Assembly: GCA_036735565.1 (NCBI GenBank)
Contig: DAINOC010000069.1
Location: 1-14,496 of the forward strand
From: Coraliomargarita_B sp036735565
Lineage (GTDB): Bacteria; Verrucomicrobiota; Verrucomicrobiia; Opitutales; Coraliomargaritaceae
DNA: 14,496 bases
Direction of reading: 5' to 3'
The notes under the pieces are model-generated. The model was not told the DNA's origin, did not search any database, and saw nothing but the letters and a program-made list of their open reading frames with translations. Of this stretch, positions 6,097-14,496 are shown piece after piece (the first letter of the stretch is position 1; each line of letters starts with the position of its first letter). The position numbers and the translations under genes were made by a program.

Positions 6097-6711
6097 ATGA
6101 GCGCAGCCGAAAACATTCACACCGAATTCCACCGCATGCTGGGGCGCGGGGCCAAAGAGGCCCAGCTCGGGCAGCGCGGGCATGTGTTCTGGTTTTACGG
6201 TCTGTCCGGTTCGGGCAAAAGCACCCTGGCCAACGCACTGGAGCGGGAATTGGCAGCTCAGGGTTACGTGACCAAAATCCTCGATGGCGACAACATCCGC
6301 AGCCGACTCAACAGCGATTTGGGTTTTTCCGATGCGGATCGCGTGGAGAACATCCGCCGGATCGCTGAGGTGGCGCGGCTCTTTCTCGATGCCGGTATTG
6401 TCGTGATCACCTCATTCATCACGCCGACCCGGGCACTCCGCGAGCAGGCGGTGGAGATCGTGGGCGAGGGCGACTGCACGCCAGTTTATATCGAAGCATC
6501 CTTTGAGACCTGTGCCAGCCGGGATGTAAAGGGACTCTACGCCAAGGCGGCTGCGGGTGGCGTGGCCCATTTTACAGGCAAGGACTCCTCTTTCGAGCCG
6601 CCTGCCGAGGATGCGCCTGACTGGGTTATTTCAACCGATGCTCAGGATGAGCAAACGTCCTTGAATCACCTGCTGGAGCGGGTTTATCCCTTGATCAAAC
6701 GGCAGGCTTAA
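6097..6711 (+). CDS. cysC: Adenylylsulfate (APS) kinase CysC
   Basis: CysC phosphorylates adenosine 5'-phosphosulfate at the 3' hydroxyl to give PAPS, the second step of sulfate activation, in the cytoplasm. The 204-residue protein is of normal length for a stand-alone APS kinase. It has Walker A GLSGSGKST (35-43), DGDNIR (63-68) for APS binding, DRVENIRRIAEVARLF (81-96), SFITPTR (106-112, where SFISP is more usual), and RDVKGLYAKA followed by FTGKDSSFEPP (about 142-169), the lid and substrate loop. It is the first gene of a cysC-cysD-cysN set, 89 nt before cysD and just downstream of a strong terminator, so transcription probably begins here. It is a separate polypeptide, not fused to CysN as in CysNC proteins. 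No Shine-Dalgarno precedes the ATG. Confidence 0.95.
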   Translation: MSAAENIHTEFHRMLGRGAKEAQLGQRGHVFWFYGLSGSGKSTLANALERELAAQGYVTKILDGDNIRSRLNSDLGFSDADRVENIRRIAEVARLFLDAGIVVITSFITPTRALREQAVEIVGEGDCTPVYIEASFETCASRDVKGLYAKAAAGGVAHFTGKDSSFEPPAEDAPDWVISTDAQDEQTSLNHLLERVYPLIKRQA

Positions 6712-6800
6712 GCCTCACTGCCCGGCTTCCAGTTTAACAACGTAAATTTTCTTTCTCACTTTCATTTTCACCCTCATTCCGCGCACGGCGCGGCCAACGC

Positions 6801-7715
<915 letters not shown>

Positions 7716-7721
7716 AAATAG

Positions 7722-7819
7722 CAGTTAACCAGTTATCGGTTATCCGGTGGTCAGTTCGGTAGCAAATGCTTGATGACTGATTGAAATCGAAATCCGGGTA
7801 ACTGAAAACTGAGCAACTG
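7722..7819 (+). repeat. Imperfect 26-nt inverted repeat in the cysD-cysN spacer
   Basis: Left arm 7722-7747 and right arm 7794-7819 are reverse complements at 20 of 26 positions, around a 46-nt loop. The left arm is itself iterated: CAGTTAAC, CAGTTATC, GGTTATCC in direct succession (8-nt period), and the right arm has three matching AACTGA-like units. Transcribed, it would form a long imperfect hairpin beginning 7 nt after the cysD stop. It might tune cysD versus cysN expression or be a REP-like element. The T-run at 7834 is too far from the stem for a standard terminator. Confidence 0.6.
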
Positions 7820-7849
7820 AAAAACCGAAAAACTTTTTTTAAAAAAACT

Positions 7850-9133
7850 ATGAGCGAAGAACCATCCACCGCCGGCTATCTGAATATGGATCTGCTGCGC
7901 TTTACCACTGCGGGCTCCGTCGACGACGGCAAGAGCACCCTGATCGGGCGTTTGCTCTACGACTCCAAGGCGATCTTCGAGGACCAGCTTGAGGCGATGG
8001 AGAAGAGCTCCAAATCGCGTGGCGACGAGCACGTCAACCTGGCCCTGCTGACCGATGGTCTCCGTTCCGAGCGCGAGCAGGGCATCACGATCGACGTGGC
8101 CTATCGCTACTTTGCCACGCCCAAGCGCAAATTCATTATCGCGGACACGCCCGGACATATCCAATACACCCGCAACATGGTGACCGGTGCCTCGACGGCC
8201 AACCTCGCGATTCTTCTGGTCGATGCGCGCAAGGGCGTGATCGAGCAGACCTGCCGCCACGCCTTCATCGCCAACCTTCTGCGCATCCAGCACGTCGTGG
8301 TCTGTATCAACAAGATGGACCTGGTCGACTGGTCCGAGGCCACCTATGGTAAGATCGTGGAGGAGTTCCGCAAGTTCGCCTCGCGCCTGGACAATATCGT
8401 GGAGGTGACCTTCATCCCCGCTTCGGCGCTGCTCGGCGATAACATCGTGGATAAGTCGCAGAACATGCCCTGGTATCAGGGACCGACGCTGCTTTACCAC
8501 CTGGAGACGGTCTACATCGGTGCCGACGCCAACCACGTCGATGCCCGCTTTCCCGTGCAGTGGGTGATCCGCCCGCACTCGGACAAGTGGCACGACTTCC
8601 GTGGCTTCGCCGGTCGCGTTGCCGGTGGCGTTTTCAAACCCGGCGATACCGTTCGCATCCTGCCCTCCGGCTTTGAATCGAAAATCAAAGCAATCCACAC
8701 CATGGACGGCGAACTGGCCGAGGCTTTCACGCCCATGTCTGTGGCCGTCACACTGGAAGACGAGATCGATATTTCGCGCGGCGACATGATTGTGAAGCCC
8801 AATAACCCGCCGGAGCCGCGGCAGGATGTCGAGGCCATGATCTGCTGGTTCTCGGCCGTGAAGCAACTCGCGGGGAGCGGCAAATTCATCCTGCGTCACA
8901 CCACCAAGGAAGTGAAGGCCATCGTCTCGGAAGTGAAATACAAGGTAAACATCAACACGCTCCATAAGATCGAGGACGATCTGATCTTCCGCCACAACGA
9001 TATCGGTCGCATCTCCCTGCGCACCTCCGCGCCGATCATCGCCGACAGCTACAAAAACAACCGGATCACCGGTAGCTTCATCCTCATCGATGAGCTAACC
9101 AACGAGACGGTGGCCGCCGGGATGATCATTTAA
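7850..9133 (+). CDS. cysN: Sulfate adenylyltransferase subunit 1, GTPase (CysN)
   Basis: CysN is the regulatory GTPase of ATP sulfurylase; GTP hydrolysis makes APS formation by CysD favourable. The 427-residue protein is an EF-Tu-like translation-factor GTPase. It has G1 GSVDDGKST (22-30), switch region EREQGITIDVAYRYF (74-88), G3 DTPGH (99-103) and G4 NKMD (154-157), then two beta-barrel domains from about residue 235 to the end (VQWVIRP..., FRGFAGRVAGGVFKPGD...). It ends after the third domain without a C-terminal APS kinase, so it is CysN and not the CysNC fusion; this fits the separate cysC upstream. It follows cysD after a 134-nt spacer holding an inverted repeat. The ATG is preceded by a T7A7 palindrome (7834-7847) and no Shine-Dalgarno. 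Confidence 0.97.
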   Translation: MSEEPSTAGYLNMDLLRFTTAGSVDDGKSTLIGRLLYDSKAIFEDQLEAMEKSSKSRGDEHVNLALLTDGLRSEREQGITIDVAYRYFATPKRKFIIADTPGHIQYTRNMVTGASTANLAILLVDARKGVIEQTCRHAFIANLLRIQHVVVCINKMDLVDWSEATYGKIVEEFRKFASRLDNIVEVTFIPASALLGDNIVDKSQNMPWYQGPTLLYHLETVYIGADANHVDARFPVQWVIRPHSDKWHDFRGFAGRVAGGVFKPGDTVRILPSGFESKIKAIHTMDGELAEAFTPMSVAVTLEDEIDISRGDMIVKPNNPPEPRQDVEAMICWFSAVKQLAGSGKFILRHTTKEVKAIVSEVKYKVNINTLHKIEDDLIFRHNDIGRISLRTSAPIIADSYKNNRITGSFILIDELTNETVAAGMII

Positions 9134-9210
9134 GGGCCGGAGCCAGAAGCGTGCGGTCGAAAGGCCTGTCGCCCTTCCGCTACGGGTCCATCTCGGGTCC
9201 GGCGCTTCTT

Positions 9211-9360
9211 ATACCAGCGCTTAACTTTCTCCTGTAAAAGGTAGCGGACGCTGTCCCCAGCGGCCATGCCTGACACGCCAACCCAGTCCTTGGCCCGTGA
9301 GGACACGGACCGCTACCTAATTTTGGATTCGATTTACCAATAAAAGCCAGTGTGTGGTAT
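9211..9360 (+). mobile_element. MITE-like dispersed repeat, copy 2 (150 bp)
   Basis: This is the second copy of the element at 2058-2240, in the same orientation. Ends are ATACCA (9211-9216) and TGGTAT (9355-9360), a perfect 6-bp terminal inverted repeat. Within lie GGTAGCGG (from 9240) against CCGCTACC (to 9317), and the central GGCCCGTG/CACGGACC hairpin, here with one mismatch. It lacks the ~35-nt extra block of copy 1. It is again between convergent genes, cysN and the DUF429 gene. Its last base is also the third base of the DUF429 stop codon (TAA, complement of 9360-9362). No transposase or open frame is inside. The 77 nt between cysN and the element (9134-9210) show no clean terminator. 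Confidence 0.78.
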
Positions 9361-10040
9361 TAGAACCAGATAGCCGGACCTTCACCGCATTCGGGTAGTC
9401 GCCGTAGCGCGGCCGGTTGCGCAGCGGCGGCGCAGAGGGCGAGCGCATCGATAGCGTCGTCGCGGGTGACTTGATTACGGGGCGCGCTCTCGAGAATTTG
9501 GCGGTAGGCGGTTCGACTCCCGGGGAGGGCCGGCTCCAGCCGTGCAAGGCGCTCCTCGCGTCCATCGGGATCCTTTTTTGAGGCTGCGATAGGTCGCCCG
9601 CCGTTGAGTCGGGCAAAAACCACCTCAGGGTGCGACTCTCGTATCCGTGGATCCGATACGCTATCCAGCTCGCGGATCTTTGGGAAAAGGTGCCAGCACT
9701 GTTTGGAGATAGCCTTGCCTGTGGCCGCGCGTGCGAGGGCGCAGGCTTCGGCATAGGTCTCCGCAGCCAGGGCGGCGCGGGGCGGCGCGGGAAAAACGCG
9801 CGATCCATGCGGGCGCAGGATCCGGCGGGCCAAGCGGTCGCAGAGGCGGCTGCTCGCCCTATTCTCCGGAAGGCCGATGATCATGTCGACGAGCACGACC
9901 GCATCGTCGGGGAGTGGATCCAGCAGCTCGCGGATGCTTGGACTTAGTTGCCAGCGGATGCCTGCCGCATCGGCGATGGCAGCGATCCAGCCGCCCGGGC
10001 AGCCGTCGATGCCGACGGCAGTTGTTTGGGGGAGGGGCAT
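9360..10040 (-). CDS. DUF429 family protein (predicted RNase H-fold nuclease)
   Basis: This 226-residue protein carries the landmarks of DUF429, a family predicted to have an RNase H-like fold. GIDGCPGGW (10-18) holds the first Asp (D12) at the end of strand 1. DMIIGLP (52-58) gives a second acidic position (D52). ESHPEVVFARLNGG (135-148) is the family's E-x-HPE...L-G segment, and RDDAIDALALC (193-203) holds the late acidic helix. Nuclease activity for the family is a prediction and I know of no established substrate. It lies 93 nt beyond the end of the acidic protein gene on the same strand, possibly co-transcribed. Its stop codon abuts the MITE-like repeat, so insertion may have trimmed or altered the original 3' end. 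No Shine-Dalgarno is seen. Confidence 0.85.
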   Translation of the reverse strand: MPLPQTTAVGIDGCPGGWIAAIADAAGIRWQLSPSIRELLDPLPDDAVVLVDMIIGLPENRASSRLCDRLARRILRPHGSRVFPAPPRAALAAETYAEACALARAATGKAISKQCWHLFPKIRELDSVSDPRIRESHPEVVFARLNGGRPIAASKKDPDGREERLARLEPALPGSRTAYRQILESAPRNQVTRDDAIDALALCAAAAQPAALRRLPECGEGPAIWF

Positions 10041-10133
10041 GGAGTGCTGGAGAGAACCGCGTGGGGCAGGGCCCTTTACGCGGGAGTGGTTGAGTCCCTT
10101 TTCTTTTCCCTATCAAGTGCGCGCCCTACCTCC

Positions 10134-11537
10134 TTACAAATCTTCGAAATCCTCGTCGGGCGGTTCGCCGAGTGGGTTCTCCTCGTCGTCCGCTTGGTTG
10201 AGTGTATAGCGGAGCTCGTTGATCAGCTCCTGCACCTCGCGCTGGATGGGAGCGAAATCCTTGCGCAGGGTATGGATCCATTCCTTAGGGCAGAGGCCCT
10301 CGGACTCGGCAGCGTCCAGGCAGGCGAGGGCATCTTTCAGGTAGGCGCGGGCCCGCTTCAGACGCACGAGCCGGCTGGCGGCAAAGAGCGGGTCGGGCGG
10401 CCATTCGGCGAGCCCGCCCACGAGGGCACCGGCGAGTTTGGCACCGGCGAGCCAGATCCCGTGCACGAGGCCATTCAGCGGGTGTTCCTCCTGGGCACCT
10501 TTGGGCAGCCACTCATTGCCCTGGACGTCGTCCCAGACGCGGCGACCCAGATCCTGGCAGATGACGACCAGCGGGTGGTCGTCATCGTCGATGGCGTCGT
10601 CCTCCTCGGCGAAGAGCTCGGCGACGCGTGCGTTCCATGCGTCAATATCGGCCGCGCTCTCCATCTCCCCGAAGAAATCGTTGGGCTCCGGATCGGGCTC
10701 ACCACGCTCGCGGCGGAGACGGGCCCTTTCCTCGTCCATGATGCGCTCGATGGTATCGGCATCCAGGTTTTCCTCGCGCTCCAGGCGGGCGGAGATCCGG
10801 TCGTTGAGCAGGTCCATGCGGGCGGCTTCGGCCTCGGCCTCGGCTTCGGCGCGGGTGCGTGGGGCATCCTCGTCGGGATCGGGGAAGGGGTCCCACTCTT
10901 CCCTCGGGAGGTCTTCGCCCACGGGGTCCTGGTCGGAAAAATCGAGCATGTCCGGAATGTCTTCGTGGCTGTCTTCGGTGACTCCGGCTTTTTCGGCATC
11001 TTCGTCGGGTTCGGACTCTTCGGCGGTCTCGAGCATCGTCTCCATGAAGTTGATCATCGCCCGGCCGTTGGCTTCGGACTGGGCCTCTTCCTCCGCTTCG
11101 CTCATGGTCCAGGTGGCTTCCGGTTCGATACTGAGTTCGTAGTCGGTGGATTCGATGACCACGCGTCCGTTGCGCACGCTGTGCCACTCCAGATAGACGG
11201 AATTGCCCCAGTGGTAGGGCATGGGGATTTTGTTGCGGTAGTAGTGCTCGAACTGATCGTCCGGGATGTCGAGGATCTTGACCTTGCGCGCGGCGGTCAT
11301 GTCGCCCACCACCCCGGTTTGCTCCTGCGCGAAACTCTTTTGGTGCTCGGGCAGGGGCTCCGGATGGGGGTTTACAAACCGCAGGTATTGGCCGGCCAGG
11401 TCCCGCCAGGGATTGCCGGTGAGCTCGAGGATAACCGGTTCGTCACGCCCGTGGAGCCAGATTTTGCCGGTGACCCGGTCTTTTTCGCGGTTGTCGATTT
11501 CGCCGCGAACGACTGATTTTTCAATGCGCCATGCCAT
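10134..11537 (-). CDS. Uncharacterised highly acidic protein
   Basis: I do not recognise a named family with certainty. The 467-residue protein has three regions. Residues 1-140 look like a compact, partly beta domain (MAWRIEKSVVRGEIDNREK..., GRDEPVILELTGNPWRDLAGQYLRF) with many aromatic residues. Residues 145-320 are a low-complexity, strongly acidic linker rich in E/D, with an alternating AEAEAEAEAA stretch (230-239) probably forming a charged helix. Residues 321-450 are a helical domain (HPLVVICQDLGRRVWDD..., VRLKRARAYLKDALACLDAAE) followed by an acidic tail ending DEDFEDL. No signal peptide or clear transmembrane helix is present, so it is likely cytoplasmic. Its length, coherent domains and GC-biased third positions support a real gene. 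It is divergent from recQ across 99 nt and upstream of the DUF429 gene. The function is unknown. Confidence 0.8.
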   Translation of the reverse strand: MAWRIEKSVVRGEIDNREKDRVTGKIWLHGRDEPVILELTGNPWRDLAGQYLRFVNPHPEPLPEHQKSFAQEQTGVVGDMTAARKVKILDIPDDQFEHYYRNKIPMPYHWGNSVYLEWHSVRNGRVVIESTDYELSIEPEATWTMSEAEEEAQSEANGRAMINFMETMLETAEESEPDEDAEKAGVTEDSHEDIPDMLDFSDQDPVGEDLPREEWDPFPDPDEDAPRTRAEAEAEAEAARMDLLNDRISARLEREENLDADTIERIMDEERARLRRERGEPDPEPNDFFGEMESAADIDAWNARVAELFAEEDDAIDDDDHPLVVICQDLGRRVWDDVQGNEWLPKGAQEEHPLNGLVHGIWLAGAKLAGALVGGLAEWPPDPLFAASRLVRLKRARAYLKDALACLDAAESEGLCPKEWIHTLRKDFAPIQREVQELINELRYTLNQADDEENPLGEPPDEDFEDL

Positions 11538-11636
11538 GTTGTGGAGTCTGTTTCAGGGTTGAGGTGAAGCAAGTTTTTCCCCGGCGTCGAGATTTAATTA
11601 TTGATCATACGTTCATTAAATTGCCAAAGTGTCGGC

Positions 11637-13817
11637 ATGGCTGCTCCCAACCTGCTTCCGTCCTTAAAATCCGTATTCGGCTATGATGGCTTTCGTCCGC
11701 TGCAGCGGGAGATCATTGAGGCGAGCCTCGGTGGCCGCGACGCCCTGGCCATCCTCCCGACCGGGGGCGGCAAGAGTCTTTGCTATCAGCTCCCGGCTCT
11801 GGAACGGGAGGGCCTGACCCTGGTTGTCTCGCCCTTGATCGCGCTGATGAAGGACCAGGTGGATCAGCTGCAGGCGGCTGGGGTGGCGGCGACCTTTCTC
11901 AACTCGTCTGTGCCTTCGGGCGAGGCACGCAGCCGGCTGGCCGGACTGGAGCGGGGGGAATACAAGTTGCTCTACCTCGCGCCGGAGCGGCTGTTTCTGC
12001 CCGACTTTCTGGAGAAGCTGAAGCGCTGGCGGGTCGCGGCGCTGGCGATTGACGAGGCTCACTGCATCAGCGAGTGGGGGCATGACTTCCGGCCGGAGTA
12101 TCGGCAGCTGGCCACCCTGCGGACGCACTTCCCCGGCGTGCCGGTGGTGGCGCTCACCGCGACCGCGACGGAGCGGGTGCAGTCGGACATCGTTAACCAG
12201 CTCCAGCTCGCGCAGCCGGCCCGCTTCGTAGCCAGCTTTAACCGCCCGAATTTGACCTATCGGGTGATTTCCAAGCAGCGGCCGCGGCGGCAGGTGGTCG
12301 ACTATGTGGCGGCCAATCGTGACGTCTCCGGCATCATTTATTGTCAGTCGCGGAAAGCGGTCGAGGACTATGCGCTGGCCCTTCAGGAGGCCGGGCACAA
12401 GGCCTTGCCGTATCATGCCGGGTTGCCCCAGAATGAGCGGATCGCCAACCAGGAGGCCTTTATCCGTGACGATGTGCAGGTTATCTGTGCGACCATCGCC
12501 TTCGGCATGGGGATCAACAAACCGAATGTGCGCTACGTCCTGCACGCCGATTTGCCGAAGAATGTGGAGGGCTACTACCAGGAGACCGGCCGGGCAGGGC
12601 GGGATGGCCTGCCTGCGGAGTGTGTGCTGCTCTTTTCCGGGGGCGATATCGCCAAGTATCAGCACTTCATCGACCAGATGGAGGACGAGCAGGCCGCCCG
12701 CATCGCGCGGCAGCAGCTCCGGCAGATGGCGGACTTTGCCGAATATGCGGATTGCCGCCGGGGCGCCTTGCTGCGCTATTTTGGGGAGCGTGTGGAGGAG
12801 GGTAATTGCGGCAGCTGCGATAACTGCCTGGACGACCGGGAGGAGGTCGATGTGACTACTGATTGCCAGAAGCTGCTCAGTTGCGTCTACCGGGTGAACC
12901 AGTCTGGCTACGCCATGGGTCTCAATCACAGTGTCGATGTGCTCCGGGGATCGGAGAATCTGAAGGTGCTGGGCAAAGGGCACGAAAAGCTTTCGACCCA
13001 CGGTATCGGCAAGGATCAGCCGACCGAGTATTGGCAATATCTGGGCAAGCAGCTGATCCAGCGCGGCTACCTGAAGCTCTCGGACGACGGCTACAACACA
13101 GTGGAGCTAACGCGGGAGGCGGTCGCGGCATTGAAGGACCGCCGGATTATTCGCATGAAAGCGATGCAGGTCCGCGAGTCGCCGGCGGCCCGCACCCGCG
13201 CCAAGGCGGGCGGCATCGAATGCGATGAAGGGCTGTTTGAAGTGCTGCGCAAGTTGCGCAAGGACCTCGCGGATGCGCGCGGGGTGCCGCCCTATGTTGT
13301 TTTCGGCGATGTGGCGCTGCGGCAGATGGCCCGTCGCTATCCGCGCGACGAGGCGGACTTTCTGCGGATCCCCGGGGTGGGCGAGCGCAAGCTGCGGGAG
13401 TATGGCGAGCCGTTTATTGAAGTCATCGACGAGTGGCTGCTGGAGAACGAACCGCGCACCTTTGAGCCGGACGGCTTTCTCGATCCGGCACCCCGGCAGC
13501 GGAAGCCCCGTGAGCCGGAGGGACTGAGCCCGACGATGCGCACGACGCTGGCGATGTTTGAGACGGGCCAGAGCATCGAATCCATCGCCGCCGAGCGGAG
13601 CCTGACGGTGACGACGATCGAGACGCACCTCGCGAAGTGCATCGAGGCGGGTAAGCTGGCGTCGCTCGAACGGCTGATCAGTGAGAGCGAGTTGGCGCAA
13701 GTCCGGCAAGCCGTCGCTGAGCACGGCCCGGAGCCCCTGCGGGTGCTGTTCGAAGCGCTCGGGGAGCGGATCAGCTACGGGAAGATCCGCTTGGCGCTGG
13801 CCGTCGCGCAGCGCTGA
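11637..13817 (+). CDS. recQ: ATP-dependent DNA helicase RecQ with C-terminal HTH domain
   Basis: RecQ is a 3'-5' superfamily 2 helicase of recombination and replication-fork repair. The 726-residue protein has, in order: Q-motif FGYDGFRPLQ (14-23), Walker A TGGGKS (42-47), DEAH (139-142), the RecQ aromatic-rich loop SEWGHDFRPEY (145-155), and motif VI QETGRAGRDG (315-324). A zinc site of C373, C391, C394 and C397 (CGSCDNC) follows, then the RQC winged helix (about 405-510), an HRDC domain (about 531-608, FLRIPGVGERKLREYG) and a C-terminal helix-turn-helix region (about 630-726, QSIESIAAERSLTVTTIETHL). It is about 115 residues longer than E. coli RecQ because of this last region. The ATG at 11637 is chosen over an in-frame TTG at 11601 because it starts just before the conserved N-terminus. 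It is convergent with the glycosyltransferase, 18 nt apart. Confidence 0.96.
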   Translation: MAAPNLLPSLKSVFGYDGFRPLQREIIEASLGGRDALAILPTGGGKSLCYQLPALEREGLTLVVSPLIALMKDQVDQLQAAGVAATFLNSSVPSGEARSRLAGLERGEYKLLYLAPERLFLPDFLEKLKRWRVAALAIDEAHCISEWGHDFRPEYRQLATLRTHFPGVPVVALTATATERVQSDIVNQLQLAQPARFVASFNRPNLTYRVISKQRPRRQVVDYVAANRDVSGIIYCQSRKAVEDYALALQEAGHKALPYHAGLPQNERIANQEAFIRDDVQVICATIAFGMGINKPNVRYVLHADLPKNVEGYYQETGRAGRDGLPAECVLLFSGGDIAKYQHFIDQMEDEQAARIARQQLRQMADFAEYADCRRGALLRYFGERVEEGNCGSCDNCLDDREEVDVTTDCQKLLSCVYRVNQSGYAMGLNHSVDVLRGSENLKVLGKGHEKLSTHGIGKDQPTEYWQYLGKQLIQRGYLKLSDDGYNTVELTREAVAALKDRRIIRMKAMQVRESPAARTRAKAGGIECDEGLFEVLRKLRKDLADARGVPPYVVFGDVALRQMARRYPRDEADFLRIPGVGERKLREYGEPFIEVIDEWLLENEPRTFEPDGFLDPAPRQRKPREPEGLSPTMRTTLAMFETGQSIESIAAERSLTVTTIETHLAKCIEAGKLASLERLISESELAQVRQAVAEHGPEPLRVLFEALGERISYGKIRLALAVAQR

Positions 13818-13835
13818 ATGGGCCGAGGCAATTGA

Positions 13836-14496
13836 TCAGATCCGGATGCCGCGTTCGAGGAGGCGGGACGTGAGCATGGCCCGCCACTTGAGATCGAGAG
13901 TGGCCTCGGAGATTTCCTTATCGGAAGGGTTGTAGCCGTGTTCGCGGATGCGCAGTCGCTCGGAATCGGTGCGACCGATGCAATCGTTGAAGCAGTGTGT
14001 TTTCTGTGCCGGGTGCAGGCGAAAGCAGCCCATGAAATAAGGTAGTCGCCTGAAGCGGGCTCCGTTGCGCCGGAGCCGCAACAGAAGCTCCCAATCGAGC
14101 GCAAAGTGAAAGCTGTGGTCGCAGGGGGGTGCTCCCTTTAGTGCGCTGCGCCGCCAGAAAATGGTTTCCTGCGGGACGTAGTCCGCCCATAGGAAGTCAC
14201 CATCTTTATAAGCAGGGATGATCCAACGGCCGACCTCGAGGTCATCCTCATCGATGATGATGCGGTGGCCGAAAACCACATCGACGTCGGGATGTTCCGC
14301 GAAAAAACGGCCCACGAGGTGGAGGGTGCCGGGCAGTAAGACATCGTCGGAGTTGATCCAGGCCATGATTTCTCCGGTGCCGCGGGCAAAGCCCCGATTG
14401 ATGGCATCGGCTTGTCCCTCATCGGCCTCACTGAACCAGCCTGAGAGTTGGCTGTCCATTTGCTGAAGGATGGCGACGCTGCCATCGGTGGAGCCG
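13836..14496 (-). CDS. Family 2 glycosyltransferase, C-terminal part (5' end outside window)
   Basis: The frame runs off the right edge, leaving about 220 residues. The first visible residues, GSTDGSVAILQQ, are the GT-A nucleotide-sugar motif (normally DGGSTDGS), followed by SEADEGQADAINRGF and GEIMAWINSDDVLLPGTL, where the SDD is the metal-binding DXD-type motif. FHFALDWELLLRL supplies the acidic catalytic-base region, and FRLHPAQKTH follows. These place it in GT2, similar to rhamnosyl- or glucosyltransferases of cell-surface polysaccharide synthesis. Donor and acceptor cannot be told. The first ATG inside the window (14459) is internal, since conserved sequence continues upstream of it. The stop lies 18 nt from the end of convergent recQ. 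Probably part of a polysaccharide cluster to the right, which is inference. Confidence 0.9.
   Translation of the reverse strand, partial: GSTDGSVAILQQMDSQLSGWFSEADEGQADAINRGFARGTGEIMAWINSDDVLLPGTLHLVGRFFAEHPDVDVVFGHRIIIDEDDLEVGRWIIPAYKDGDFLWADYVPQETIFWRRSALKGAPPCDHSFHFALDWELLLRLRRNGARFRRLPYFMGCFRLHPAQKTHCFNDCIGRTDSERLRIREHGYNPSDKEISEATLDLKWRAMLTSRLLERGIRI

Noticed and set aside
7820..7849. Intrinsic terminator between cysD and cysN
   Set aside because: The T7 run starts 14 nt after the inverted repeat and is followed by A7, not directly after a GC-rich stem.
7751..8995. 414-residue open frame on the - strand
   Set aside because: It is the antisense shadow of cysN, whose GTPase motifs fix the coding strand.
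9948..11516. 522-residue open frame on the + strand
   Set aside because: It is antisense to the DUF429 and acidic-protein genes. Its Gly/Val/Leu-rich translation is the mirror of an acidic GC-rich gene and has no domain features.
11664..13037. 457-residue open frame on the - strand
   Set aside because: It is the antisense shadow of recQ, which shows all helicase motifs on the + strand.

Overview
The window looks like chromosomal DNA from a GC-rich Gram-negative bacterium, most plausibly a member of the Verrucomicrobia (Opitutae type). The reasons are an LpxA lipid A enzyme, a small secreted protein with a VPEP...RRRR PEP-CTERM sorting tail, a PPi-type phosphofructokinase, a glycine-rich RRM protein, a RecQ with a long HTH tail, and start codons almost all lacking a Shine-Dalgarno sequence. 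The taxonomic call is an inference; there is no rRNA or other marker gene here. No tRNA, rRNA, CRISPR array, phage or transposase gene was seen.

Layout. 1-169 (+): C-terminus of a thioredoxin-fold protein. 336-1154 (+): stand-alone lpxA. 1407-1955 (+): PEP-CTERM protein. 2361-3602 (-): PPi-dependent phosphofructokinase. 3781-5109 (+): MFS transporter, divergent from it. 5343-5892 (+): RRM/RGG RNA-binding protein interrupted by a 100-N assembly gap and followed by a strong intrinsic terminator. 6097-9133 (+): cysC, cysD, cysN, a complete sulfate-activation set. 9360-10040 (-): DUF429 protein. 10134-11537 (-): very acidic protein of unknown function. 11637-13817 (+): recQ. 13836-14496 (-): C-terminal part of a family 2 glycosyltransferase running off the window.

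How genes relate. Only cysC-cysD-cysN forms an evident functional group: CysD and CysN make APS from sulfate and ATP, releasing PPi, and CysC phosphorylates APS to PAPS. The other genes are metabolic or housekeeping singletons, each with its own spacing, so the region reads as ordinary core genome rather than an island.

The least ordinary content is non-coding. A dispersed MITE-like repeat with nested inverted repeats occurs twice (2058-2240 and 9211-9360), each time between a convergent gene pair and in the same orientation. A 26-nt imperfect inverted repeat built from CAGTTATC-like units fills the cysD-cysN spacer. The N gap in the RRM gene is bounded by the same 21-nt repeat on both sides, and joining the sides at that repeat restores one reading frame. 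I found no clear evidence of a new multi-gene system.
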